This document shows positions 21,004-33,061 of a DNA stretch of 64,000 bases, one piece after another; position 1 is the stretch's first letter, and every line of letters starts with the position of its first letter. The translations under genes were made by a program, and so were the position numbers. The DNA is taken from NCBI GenBank assembly GCA_003254925.1, contig QANZ01031614.1, positions 11,866 through 75,865 of the forward strand, read 5' to 3'. Under the pieces are notes generated by a model. It saw nothing but the letters and a program-made list of their open reading frames with translations. It searched no databases and was not told the origin of the DNA. The DNA comes from Chamaecrista fasciculata. Its lineage: Eukaryota > Streptophyta > Magnoliopsida > Fabales > Fabaceae.

Positions 21004-23231
21004 TACTTTTTCATATCACATGTTAATATGTAAATATTTTAATTTTTCATAGATAAAATTTCTGAGATTTCTAAGCTCAAATTTTATCGGATAAGATAAT
21101 TTCAAAGAATTAATCATGACTTAAATCTTAATAATTTAATATAGATAGAGGTAGAAAATTACAATTTGGATAATTTATAATATAATAGAGGTGAAGTTTT
21201 GAAAGAGAAATAGACATTTAGAAGGAGAAAGTGTCAAAGGTGAGAGACCCATTGACACCTTCTCTCTACTTTTTTTTTTTCTTTGAACACTACACTTATA
21301 GTACATTACAAGAAATTCATATTCAGAATATTATATATCAACGAGCGTTTGGTGCAATGATAAGCGAATTGTAACCCGTATCTAGGTTGAGGGACTTGAG
21401 TTCAAACTCTTTTCATGAATAAGTGAAGGAAACTCACTTAAAAATAAAAATATTATGTTATTAAAAATATATATAATGCTATATTATTAGTAATAATAAA
21501 CCAAATTACTGTAAAATGATAAATTTTAAGTTACATTACATCAGGCCATGATATAAAGTGTTGGAATGAAATGAATTGTGTAATGTAGTAACACCGCATT
21601 AACGCACTTAATTAAGATTTGATTGGTTAATGGCTATCATTACGTGAACGATTGGCTTCATAATGTGATGCAACACATAAGGGCATGCCTATCGAAAGCG
21701 TGATATAATAAAGAAATGGTTTTTTTAAATAAATATCTTACTATATTTATTAATGACATATTGGCTCTGAAGTCTTATTAATCTCTTGTCGCGTAGCTTC
21801 ATCATATGTCATTCGTTACTGCATAATTAATACAGAGGTTTGAATCATGACAAAGAAGAAAAAGAAAGAGAGAGAGCTGAAATTAAGGATGGTATTAAAA
21901 CTTAATTATTGAAATGTTTAGCTTGAACATGTTTATTGTGGGGATAAAGAAGGCCCTTTTAATTCGGCTTTTCTTTTTCATGTGGGTTGAAGCGTTCTTT
22001 TTTTAAGTAAGCTTTTTATGAGTTTCATGCTAAAAAAATAAAAGTTAGAACTTTTTTTTCTTTTGCTTTACACGTTGCTAAGTTCAGATCTCTATTCTCT
22101 CTACCTTTCCTAATTTTCATTATTGAATGTTGTTGACACTTTTCAAGTACTAAATTAGTTTTGGTTCTTTTAGAGAGTCGGAATTCTTCATCCTTTGTTT
22201 AATATATATTTATTATTTCAAAATAAATAAAGTTATTTTTTTAAATAATTATATATACACAATTCTAAAATTCCACAATAAAAATTTTAAAAAATCTACT
22301 TCTTTATAATATTTTTGGATTTTTTCTAATAAATATATGAATATGTGTCAAATAATTTGTGTACATAATAGATAAAAAATATTAAATAAATTATTTTGCA
22401 TGACCAATAATAAAAGAAATAAAAGATAAATCAAATACTCATTTTTAATTGTACCTCAAAAGTTTTTTTTTTGTCAACTGTACTCTTAAAGTATGAAATC
22501 AGTTTCAGTCATACACCCAAAGTTTTTTGAGTCAATTATACCCTTAATTTTTTTATATCAATTGTACCTCATCTCTTTCTTTGTGTGTCAATTATACCCA
22601 CAAATTAAAGGGGTATTTGAGGGTACAAATATGAAATATTTGAGGTACAGACGTACAGTAGACCCAAAATAAATTTTAAAGGTACAACTGAATATAACCG
22701 CATATTTTGGGGTATTAATAATATTTTTGTCAAAAAATTATTGTAAAGATTATCTGAATTTTTCTTCAATAAAATAATAGTTTGCATTACTTTTAAAAAT
22801 AATAAATAAATAACTCAACTTGTTAACAACTCTACCATTTATGTGTAGCTCATGCAAATTTGAATTGTTAAATAGTAAGTAATGATATTTAGGTAAATCT
22901 GCCAAGTGTCAACTATAAGCATCCATATTCCACGGGTAATCTGCCGGCCACAAGTACCTTGTCAGACTAATATTTTCTTATGTATTTCTTATTTTTTTAC
23001 AAAAGGTGGTCCTCTTAATTTAAGATATAGTTATATTTAATCCTTAGCTTTAATAATTTACTAGCGTGCATTTTTAATTAATTTGAGTAGACTTCAATCA
23101 ATTTATTTTCTGAAAGATTACAAAATAAACTGCATGCAAAGATTATACTATTGAATGGGGTCTAAAGTTGGTAAAAGTATTTTTTTCATTTATAAATTTT
23201 ATATTAATTTTTAATTTCATCTTTAATATTT
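21004..23231. other. AT-rich intergenic region
   Basis: No gene. It holds a tRNA-like SINE (about 21,348-21,450) and a foldback-like repeat around 22,440-22,720 in which phrases such as AATTGTACCTC and GGGTATTTGAGGGTACAA recur in both orientations. The rest is simple AT-rich sequence. Confidence 0.55.
21348..21450 (+). mobile_element. Possible tRNA-derived SINE
   Basis: A sequence starting TCAACGAGCGTTTGGTGCAA carries an A-box-like TTGGTGCAATGATAAGC and, about 45 bases on, a B-box-like GAGTTCAAACTC. It then runs into an A-rich tail (AAAAATAAAA). Flanking ATATTAT copies are a weak candidate duplication. Confidence 0.45.
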
Positions 23232-23247
23232 TTTTGCTATTAACTTT

Positions 23248-23437
23248 TTTTTAACAAAAAATTTAAGTGAGTTAGGCTCGAGACTCATCAAGGCTAAGAC
23301 ATACTTTCAGACTCTATGAACGGTTACAAAGATACTTACAAATTGCCTATCAACAAAACTCTCACATCAGCATAATTCGAACTCACGACTTATGGGTTAT
23401 GAGTTGACTTCTTACCAACTGGGTCAACCTTAGTTGG
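23248..23437 (-). mobile_element. tRNA-derived SINE with 16-bp target duplication
   Basis: On the minus strand the element begins AACCAACTAAGGTTGACCCA, has an A box (GACCCAGTTGGTAAGAAG) and a B box (GTGAGTTCGAATTATGC), and extends to an AAATTTTTTGTT-rich end. The 16-mers TTTTGCTATTAACTTT (23,232-23,247) and TTTTGCTATTAATTTT (23,438-23,453) differ at one base and bound the element exactly. Confidence 0.75.
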
Positions 23438-23453
23438 TTTTGCTATTAATTTT

Positions 23454-26431
23454 GTCTTCAAAGTTTTATATTTGATTAATTTTATCATTTACTCTTATTT
23501 TTACTAAATATTAATGACAGGTTCTACATGACTAATGACAAGCAATATAAAATTAATAAAATAAAAAAACTCAAATTCTAATTCATATAAACAAAATCAC
23601 CATAAAATATGTTATTAATTTATTAGGGACGACATTAATAGAAAAAATTTATGTAAAATTTATTTTTATATTTCTTTTTATGTAATTTATAGAGTAGTAA
23701 AAAATGTAGAAATAAAAAATGGGCTACTCTATTAATTTAGGGTCTATGTACTTTCTTTCTTTCTTTTTCTACTTTTTCTTTTTATCTTTCTCTAAATTAG
23801 ACAAATTACACTAAAAATCTTACTTTAGAAGATTCAAATGTATTAAAAGCACTTTTGGTTATTTCAAAAATAAAAATCTTAAAATATCTCATGAAAAAAA
23901 TAAAAAGCACAATCACCAATAGACATATACCTAAAGTGGCCAAAAGAGTTCTACATAGAATTTTTGTTTTCTTCTTTATTTTTGTTATCATCTATCTCCA
24001 TTTCAAAATTAATATTTTCCCGGTTATTTTTTAGGAGGTTAGAGACAGTTAAAATTTCCCTAGAAAAAACTCAAAAATACCTTTAGATCAATTATTATTA
24101 CCACTTCTGTCACTATCTATACTATTAATTCAAAGCTCACTCCTCATCTTATCTTCATCTATATTTCACATCTGTCAGTGAGTACTCCCAGAGTTAGGTC
24201 AAAAAATTGCCAATAAAAAGCTATTCAAAAACTCCCTTTTTTTAAATGCAATCACAAGACTCTTGCTTTATATTCCTAGTTTATATAATTATTCATATAT
24301 ATTTTTTTTTGCATGGCAGTCATAAATGTAATTCAATTTCCTCACCGGTTATTTTCTTTCCATTTTTGGCTGTTCAATTTCAAAAAAGCAAAGCACTGAG
24401 AGTTTCTGATTTTTCAAAAAAGAGTACATTTTGGAACTTTGAGAGTTATAAAAGCTTAGCTTAGCTTTTTAAAGCAAAACCAAATTAATTGACCATATCT
24501 GCAAATGTTTCCCAGATCTGCGAAATTCGAATAAAACAAAGACTGTTAATTAATTTGAATTAGGCAGTATATTAATTGGTTGAGTAAAGTGGTGGATTAA
24601 GATTTAAGACAAACAATGAAAAACAAAAAATGTTGCGTGCTAATTTGCCCCATTTCTCTAATGATATATCAAGTTGTGGAATCCTAGAATATAATTAGTG
24701 TAGCCTACCCTTGTTGTCTTGTTTGTAATGTAATGCATGTTCTTTTTTACTACCTTATGTATGAATTCGATCGTTAGCTCTCTGTTTGTATCATCAAAAA
24801 AAAATGTATGAATTCGATTGGCATATATTTGAATTTTTTTTTCACTATATATTTAATTGATTTGAATTCATTTGGCTTTTCCGTTACGTTTGTGAGTTTA
24901 TTTTGTCTGATCCATGTCGTCGTCCAGTATTGATTGTAGGGATTCCAGAAGTTGAAAACAAAAATGCATGACAGCATGAGATACTTGATTTTTTGTTTTT
25001 TACAGTTTTCTTGGATTACCATACAGTCCATACTTGACTTGTTTATGACAGATTTTTTACAGAATTTTACTAATTGTATTCACTAAATATACTTTACTTG
25101 TTTTTACAGAATTTTTTTACCAAGAGTAATTGTATTCACTAAATCGAATATTTATATTTTGATTTTGGAATATCTGTATTATTTATTGATCAATTTTATA
25201 TTTTGATTTTAGAATATTTATTTACTTATTTTAATCTTTATAATAATTTTGAAAAATTAAAAATTTCTGGAGAATCATGATAAGATATATTTAATATGAA
25301 ATGCTAACATACAAATACTTATATTTGGTACAATTGATTAGCTTTTATCCTAAAACGTGAATACACATCTTCAGTGTAAGTAATATTAAGTATTAACCTA
25401 AAATAGTTACCAACTCAACAATTCCTAACTCACTTATTAATCTTCTAATAATCTTTTTGAACCTTTTGGCCAATTATCAAGATAAAATGTTAGTTGGGTT
25501 AAGTGTAAAATATTGGACTCAACATTTAAAAAATCATAGGTAGGATTTTGTCGCGCAAAGTGTGTAAAAGGACATTTAATTAGGACATGGTAATATATAA
25601 ATGACGAACCAATTAACGAATAGTGTGACTACAAATCTGTGGTAGTAACTGGTAAGCCGAAGAGACAAACGAGAGGGCAAAATAAATAAATAAATAAAAG
25701 TATTTTAAATGTAAGAGAATAAGCAAGATGATTAGAAGAGTGTTTAAATTAATAAGAAATGTTTAAAAACTCTGACTGGGGATTGAAGATCAATATTGAA
25801 CGTAAAATGGTCCCATAAGATCAGTATATAAAAACAAGTTGTTGCAGCAGCTCCTTGTATTCTTGTAGAGTTTGAACTTTGAATGTTAAGAGTGAGATTT
25901 GTTATTATTCTCTACATTTGAATTTCTTTCATCTCTCCTCTCTCTCTCTCTCTCTATATATATATCAAGTAGATATGTTAAAATGAATGAAATACAAGTA
26001 TTACTGTGTCTAGAACCTTTTATATACACATTAATTTCTACCAATAAAATACTAAAATAATTGGTTTTAGTAAATAATTTAGTATCACTTAAGTAAGGTC
26101 ATAATTCAAGACTTAATAAATATAGTTATATGATTTATATCTGTGAGATTCTCCTATTATAATCAGATGCACGACACCAATTGAGTTTTAATTAATAGAG
26201 ACAAAATTTTGAAAAATCATATGGGCAATATATATATATATATATATACATACCAATTTCTTGATTGCTGTTGAAAGGAAAAAAATTTCAAAATCATTTT
26301 GATTATATGAAAATTTATACTTAACTTTTGACATATTAAATATAGTCATGAGTTGTTTTTTTTTTTAAAAATAATTTTTGTAATATCCACTAATTTTTTA
26401 ATAAATATTTAGACTCTTATTATGTGACAAA
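23454..26431. other. Gene-poor AT-rich intergenic region
   Basis: I see no coding region or recognisable element in this 3-kb stretch. It contains simple CT and TA repeats near 25,935-25,970 and a TA run near 26,229-26,248, and ends at the assembly gap. Confidence 0.55.
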
Positions 26432-26706
26432 NNNNNNNNNNNNNNNNNNNNNNNNNNNNNNNNNNNNNNNNNNNNNNNNNNNNNNNNNNNNNNNNNNNNN
26501 NNNNNNNNNNNNNNNNNNNNNNNNNNNNNNNNNNNNNNNNNNNNNNNNNNNNNNNNNNNNNNNNNNNNNNNNNNNNNNNNNNNNNNNNNNNNNNNNNNNN
26601 NNNNNNNNNNNNNNNNNNNNNNNNNNNNNNNNNNNNNNNNNNNNNNNNNNNNNNNNNNNNNNNNNNNNNNNNNNNNNNNNNNNNNNNNNNNNNNNNNNNN
26701 NNNNNN
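26432..26706. other. Assembly gap (275 N)
   Basis: An unbroken run of N. Open frames through it are meaningless. Confidence 0.99.
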
Positions 26707-27408
26707 AAAAAAAAACACATCCCAAAACTTTTTATGTACCTCCAAATAAATAATAGATTTTTTTTTATATATATAAAAATTGTAATAACATGAGAAGAAA
26801 CTATGCCTGTCCAAAAAAAGAAGAAGAAGAAACTATGCCAATAAAACGCCTTCAATATCATTCTGCTTAAATTTATAATAATTTCATAAATTATCAATAT
26901 ACTTTTAGCCTGAATTGCACATGAATTAATTGTACAATTGTGTTGTAAAAAAAAGATGAATCAAAGTCACACAATTTTAAGGCTTAATCATTCTAATTAT
27001 AGTTCATCTCCTTTGTGGTTCTCCGCCAATTAGTCCAATCCCATTTCACACTAATCACAGAATTAATTATATCATTACCATTAATATCCATTTCTTTCAA
27101 TCACAATCTATCCCATTTCTTGAGTGTTTGAAATCAATCAAATTAAGGGAAAATTCCCTATCATTCATAATCTCATTTTCCTCTCCTCCATCCATTCATT
27201 CTTAGAAGAAGCATCCCAACTTATTACTACACCATAATCCCTTCATTTCAAACATTCACACCCACCAAAAAACAAAGCACAAAGGAAGATCATAATTCAT
27301 AACAAACACTGATGATTATTCTTAATACTAATAACATATTTGTCACACACACTTATTGTTCTTTGTCCAAACTGAGGTTGTTGAGTTTATTCAGAGAAGG
27401 CGGGATGA
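26707..27408. other. Upstream region of the RopGEF gene
   Basis: AT-rich sequence passing into a CT/CA-rich tract (about 27,170-27,300) that probably includes the promoter and 5' UTR of the RopGEF gene. An out-of-frame ATG at 27,405 lies four bases before the chosen start and could act as a very short upstream frame. Confidence 0.5.
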
Positions 27409-30239
27409 ATGATGGACCGAGCTTTTCATCGCCATTCCGGCGAGCAGAAGACTAAGCCTTTTCATCTTAGGAAGATTGGGAAACGTATCCACCATTTAAT
27501 TTCTCATAGTGATGGTAATGATGATGATGATGTCAAAGAGTATATAGAAGAAGAAAGTGATAACATAATATTGAGCAGTGAGAGCCAATTCAAAGTAGCA
27601 ACAAGTGTGATGGATCAACAAAATGGAGAAGGTGGGGCTAAGGCTCCTAAGCCACAATCTGGTTTGTATCTTCAAACTCCAACACTATATTCAATAATGC
27701 TTAGCAATTAGCATACTGATAAAAAAAAAAAAAAACTTATCTTTGCTTTGCATAAAACTTTCATTGTCCTTCAATTCTATACACAGAAATGGAGATGATG
27801 AAGGAAAGGTTTTCTAAGCTGCTTCTGGGAGAAGATATGTCAGGTGCTGGAAATGGTGTTTCCTCTGCATTGGCCTTGTCCAATGCTATAACAAACCTAG
27901 CAGGTATATGCATATAAATATATATATATATATATATATTTCTGTATGGAATAAACATACAATTTGGTCCTGAAAGATACACCAATTGACAACTAAATCC
28001 CTAAAAGTATTTACACACTTTAATCATTGAGAAAACTTACTAATTGGTCCTTGAAAATTTCCCAAAACTAGTGAAAATACTTTTTTTGGTCGCTGATTTT
28101 TTTATAAATAGTTTATGTTCGTACAAATTCAAGGACCAAATGCATTTTGTAATATCTAGGGATAGCATTGTAATATTATGACAAATTTAAGAACTGAAAA
28201 GTAAGTTTTCTTTTAATCTTTGAATGTTGTGGAGGTAGTACAACTTAGTCCCTCAAACCTATATTTCAGGGACTAACTTATAGGGCCAAAATGGCTAAAA
28301 TGTATTGGTTCCACGACTTTAAGGAATTAAAGAGTGTAAACTAGACTTTTAGGTATTGAGTTGTTAACTTGTGTATCTTTCAAGGACCAATTTATATGTT
28401 TACTCTTTCTGTATGTGTGTGTGTGTGTGCCTGATTCTGATATGATATTCATGGAATTGCAGCATCTGTGTTTGGAGAACAATCAAGACTGAGGCCAATG
28501 TCTGAAGAAAGTAAGATAAGGTGGAAAAGAGAAGTTGGTTGGCTTCTATCTGTGACTGATCACATTGTTGAGCTCGTTCCTTCACAACAGATAGGAAAGG
28601 ATGGACAATCCATGGAGGTGATCATGACCAACTTCATTCTCTAAACTCTCTTCATAACATAATATTTTGTTTGTGTTAACATAATATATATATATATGTA
28701 TGTAGATCATGACAACTCAACAACGAATGGATCTGCTGATGAACGTGCCTGTCTTGCGCAAACTTGATGCAATGCTTATTGTAAGTAGCTTAACTTAACC
28801 ATAGCTCTCTAATTCATCAATCCAGATGGTTTAACCTTCACTCACTAATGGGGTTACAATGGAATAATTATAGGACGCATTAGATAACTTCAAGCAGGAG
28901 CAAGAGTTTTGGTATGTTTCCAAGAATGATGATAAATCAGAAGGTAATAGTAATAGCAAATGGTGGCTACCAACTGTTAAAGTTCCTCCGGATGGATTAT
29001 CAGAATCAGCTAGAAAATGGATGTATAACCAGAGGGACTATGTCACCCAAGTTCTTAAAGCAGCCATGGCTATTAATGCCCAAGTTCTATCAGAGATGGA
29101 GATTCCTGATAACTATATTGAATCTCTCCCCAAGGTAAAACTACAATAGAAAAAACAAAAAAGAGTAGACATACAATTTAGTCTTGAAAGATAAACGCGT
29201 TGACAATAATTTTTTTTGAAACTCTAGTTTACACACTTCAGTCTTTAAAAGTCGTAGGTATAACAGAATTTAGTCGCTAAAGTCCATTTTTTAAGGACTA
29301 ATTTATAGAGACAAAAAGACTAAAATGTAGTGGTTTTATGACTTTCAAGTATTAAAGTGTATAAAGTAGACTTTCAATGATTTTCTACTACTTTGATACA
29401 TTTCAAAAAACTGTCATTACCATTGATTTTCTACTACTTCATGTATTTGGCAGAATGGCAGAGAAAGCCTTGGTGAGTCAACCTACAGATGCATCACTGA
29501 AGAGTTCTTTGATCCGGGGAATCTCCTCGATTCGGTGGACTTATCCTCTGAGCATAAAGTTCTTGACCTTAAGAACAGGATTGAAGCTTCTATAGTGATC
29601 TGGAAAAGAAAGATGAACAACAAGGACAGTAAGTCTTCGTGGGGTTCGGCTGTGAGCATCGAGAAGAGGGAAATCTTTGAGGATAGAGCAGAGACAATAT
29701 TGTTGTTAATCAAGCAGAAGTTCCCAGGACTTCCACAATCTTCACTTGAAATTAGCAAGATCCAGTACAATCTGGTAAAAGAAAACTTATTTTTGTGGTT
29801 GTATATCTTCATTTTTATGGTGTTGATTGACTATATTTTGTTGTTGTTAAAATATGCACAGGATGTAGGACAGTCCATTCTAGAGAGCTATTCAAGGGTT
29901 ATAGAAAGCTTGGCTTATACAGTTCTGTCAAGGATTGATGATGTACTAAATGCTGATGCCCTAGCACGGAATGCGGCGGTATCAATTGAAGAAGAGAAGG
30001 CTGCAATGGAGAGCTCATCCGAGTCACAATCGATGACTCTCTTGGATTTCATGAATTGGCCTTCAAGCAATGGAAGGGAAGATGCGCAAAGAAACTCTTC
30101 AGCAGACAATGAAGAAGAGAGTAAAGATGATAATGAAACTCAAACTGTAAGAAAACCTTCTAAGCACTCCCTAAAGAAGTCCTACTGGGATAAGATTGAG
30201 ATGTTGTACGCTATCAAAAGTCCAATAGTTCGGCATTGA
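27409..30239 (+). CDS. RopGEF: Rop guanine nucleotide exchange factor (PRONE domain)
   Basis: Seven exons join in phase to 519 residues: 27,409-27,661; 27,787-27,903; 28,463-28,617; 28,706-28,780; 28,874-29,134; 29,454-29,774; 29,862-30,239. RopGEFs load GTP on plant ROP GTPases at the plasma membrane, often downstream of receptor kinases, and control polarised growth. The PRONE domain runs from about residue 85 ([19 protein letters not shown]) through [68 protein letters not shown] and the [20 protein letters not shown] block near 400-428. The variable N-terminus (1-84) and C-terminal tail (LLDFMNW block, then acidic residues) are where these proteins are regulated. Two MITE copies lie in introns 2 and 5. 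The start has MM; either could be used. Confidence 0.95.
27949..28405. mobile_element. Mutator-type MITE in RopGEF intron 2
   Basis: Ends GAATAAACATACAATTTGG and CCAATTTATATGTTTACTC are near-perfect inverted repeats. They are flanked by the identical 10-mer TTTCTGTATG at 27,939-27,948 and 28,406-28,415. A 9-11 bp duplication indicates MULE-type transposition. No coding capacity. The same family recurs at 35,819-36,083. Confidence 0.85.
29164..29370. mobile_element. Truncated MITE of the same family in RopGEF intron 5
   Basis: Begins AGTAGACATACAATTTAGTC and follows the same internal order as the intron 2 copy (TTTACACACTT, GGACTAATTTATAG, AGTGTATAAA). It lacks the second terminal repeat, so no duplication can be identified. 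Confidence 0.6.
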
Positions 30240-30678
30240 TATCGATCAAAGACCGAAAAAGAAGAAATCAAAGACCAAAAAAGGTGACAATGTATATGTA
30301 ACTATATACTCAGACTATTCGCTTTTTTACTTTGGTTTTTTATGCTTTTTAGAATGTCAATAGGTATGTCAATGCTGTATATTCTGTACTCCTTTACTAA
30401 ATTTTTGTTCATTCAAAATTCTAAATTCACTTTTGTAGGCATTTGGTACCTGAACTTTGTTAATGTAAAAATCTCCAAGTTCAATGAGTACTAGTACTAC
30501 TATAACAGTCTGATATGCTACATCACGGTGATCTTTCCTACAATAATTACAAAAGTAACAACATTAACAGTTCCTCTGAAAAACAAAAAAAGATGATAAA
30601 TCAACATAAATATAAAAGAGTCAACAGACTACAAGATGAACCAATCAGTTCTTCCTTCTTTTTTTTTTTTTTCTGCAA

Positions 30679-30956
30679 TCACTTTCTGCGCCAAATGAGC
30701 CATAAGATGTCACTACCATGCAACAATTTTCTATGGCGTCCAACCTTCTGGGTTGCCTACAAATAAAGGCATTCACCATTAATCCTAGGCAAATAAAAAA
30801 ACCCAAATCAAGTGAGGTAAGAACAGGAAGATTATACAAGCCAAACTCACTTGGAAATGAAATGTCGGATTTTGGATTTTTGTTAAGACTGACAATCTGT
30901 CTCGAACAGGTACCACTACAAAGTATAGGAAGGTATATATTAGAGCTGCAGATGAA

Positions 30957-30987
<31 letters not shown>

Positions 30988-33061
30988 GTCAAATCCCCCA
31001 AAAGAAGAAGAACATAATATCTTACCCTTAATAGTGGCAATTTTTGAATTTAAGTTCTTCGATGGACATGGCTTTTGGGTGTACATAAAAAGTGACAAAT
31101 CCTCCTGTGTCTCCAGTACATGCAAATCCTCCATTTTTGGAGGACTGTCAGTTGCAGAATCCCTGCATAAGATAAACAATATATCATGTTAAAAAGGTAC
31201 CTTAATTAGATACTTCTAGCTATAAAGGAGTGAAAGAAATACCTTAACTTTCCAGTGCTTGACTTGTCCAAGGTGGGTGCTGATCAAAGAATGCAAGTGG
31301 GGAAAAAATGAAAATGAAAAAGGAAACAGATAAATGGATGAGAATACAGTGCAATAGGTCAAAACTTCATTTAGGTCCTCGAAGGCTCAAACTTTTTTCT
31401 TGTTCCATTTTGGTCCTCAAATATTCCTATTTGTTTCACTATTAGTCCCAAATATGATCCCATTAGGTTTCTGTTGTTATCTCTGAGTTCGACACTTGAC
31501 TTGGATGATTTCTCTATCATACATGTATAGATAAGTGAGTTAACCGGGAGAAAAAGAAAAATTAACTACCAATTTATCTCTAGTTTGTGACTAAGAAGGA
31601 AGGTTTTTCCTTCTCTCTACCAACTCACTTATTAGAACACGTATAAGAGAGAAACTGTTCATCTCAGCTGTTCAAGTTAGAGATAATGACAGAAACAAGA
31701 TGGAATAACGGTAAAACTAATAAGAATGTTTGAGGACCAAAACGAAATTCACACTTTAGTTCAAGGACCAAAATTCAGTTTTGACACAGTGCAATAAGTG
31801 TCATGAAATATTAAATATTTATTTACCTGATGATAAATAACGTGAATGAAACTTTGGCAAATTCTCATTCCACTGCATTCCGGTGAGCGCAAGCTTATGA
31901 GCATATTGTTCACATAACAGTAGTCTCTATTCAAAAAGGACACAAGTTCAGTAATTAGTAACCCTTTTTTCCATTTCCTTTTTCTTTCATGTCTTTGTAC
32001 CCAAGCTTTTAACTTTATTATTGTATTTGTTAAAAATGATTATACTAACTTGCTTGAGGCAGTTGATGCGTGACTCAGCCTCAGAAAATGGGTTTGTTTG
32101 AGAGATAAGGCATTCAATATTAGATGAGACACTTCCAAGATGATCAACAACAGTGACCACAGCCTTGCATATGTATTCTTTTGTGTTTTCAAGCACCCTG
32201 CAAAGTACAGAAACCCCAATTTGTTACCATATCAAGCAACCAAACAAAGAATAAAAAGAAAAATAAATAAATCTAAAGTCACAACAACAATAACAAAGTG
32301 TTCTACTTTATGTCAAGGATTTTAGTTTGAAATTGAAAAATGCTGAAAAGTTGACAGGATACCCCTAATTTTTCAGAAAAAGAATTTCATTTTCTCTGGT
32401 ATGTAATAATGTGGCTAAAATACACTTAGAACCCCCAAAATTTCAAAAGTTGACAAACATATCCCATGAGTTTTCAACTTCGAATTACATAGGACCTGTG
32501 ACTTTTAGGCCGAGGACACAAAGTTCAAATAAATTGAACTTTGAACTTTTAATTTCGATCACTCAACACTCTTTGAATAGTCTCACTTGTTTGATACAAA
32601 AGCTGATAATTAGACAGAAGATTCACATAAAGGTGTTGAATGATAGAAGTGGAAAGCTCATGTATATTTTGCACCTAGAGTCCTAGACCTAAAAGTCAGA
32701 ATCCTAAATATATTTTCGCTTAATAAATTTGAGAAAGATTAATGAGAAACTATATAGAAAGTTGACTAACTCTCTTTTCTCTTCGCCTTGCAAGAATGTT
32801 GTTTCACAGTAATTAGCAGCATTGTGAAGCTGAGACCCTAATCCTCTTAGCTCCTGTAACCACAAAATGCAAAGATGAAACTTTATAAAGTATAAACCCC
32901 AAAAACAGAGTAATAAAACAGAGCAAAACATAGCATAAATGCAGAATATGAACAAACAAGCAAACCATAAGAGACTTGGCAAAACGCATGCTGTCTTCTT
33001 CATCAACTTGTGGGTTTTCATAGGAAGACAAAGAAGAAGACTTGGATTCCATATCCATCAT
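30679..33061 (-). CDS. ABIL: ABI-like (ABIL) subunit of the SCAR/WAVE complex
   Basis: Eight exons join in phase to 247 residues: 32,966-33,061; 32,771-32,853; 32,050-32,197; 31,827-31,926; 31,243-31,279; 31,026-31,162; 30,851-30,915; 30,679-30,756. ABIL proteins are the plant counterpart of Abl interactor and belong to the SCAR/WAVE complex that activates ARP2/3 actin nucleation below ROP GTPases. Signatures seen: FAKSLMELRGLGSQLHNAANYCE, TKEYICKAVVTVVDHLGSVS and CLKQRLLLCEQYAHKLAL (helical core), a variable middle, then VRDRLSVLTKIQNPTFHFQ and the conserved basic end (KVGRHRKLLHGSD, ILWLIWRRK). Length matches ABIL2/ABIL3-type proteins at the short end. Intron 4 carries a MITE. It faces the RopGEF gene tail-to-tail, 439 bp apart. 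Confidence 0.92.
31357..31785. mobile_element. Mutator-type MITE in ABIL intron 4
   Basis: Ends GGTCAAAACTTCATTTAGG and CCAAAATTCAGTTTTGAC are inverted repeats with further mirrored phrases inside (GGTCCTCAAATATTC / GAATGTTTGAGGACC). The identical 11-mer ACAGTGCAATA flanks it at 31,346-31,356 and 31,786-31,796. Confidence 0.85.

Noticed and set aside
26398-26897. Frames of 100-160 residues near 26.4-26.9 kb
   Set aside because: They run through the N gap and have no real sequence.
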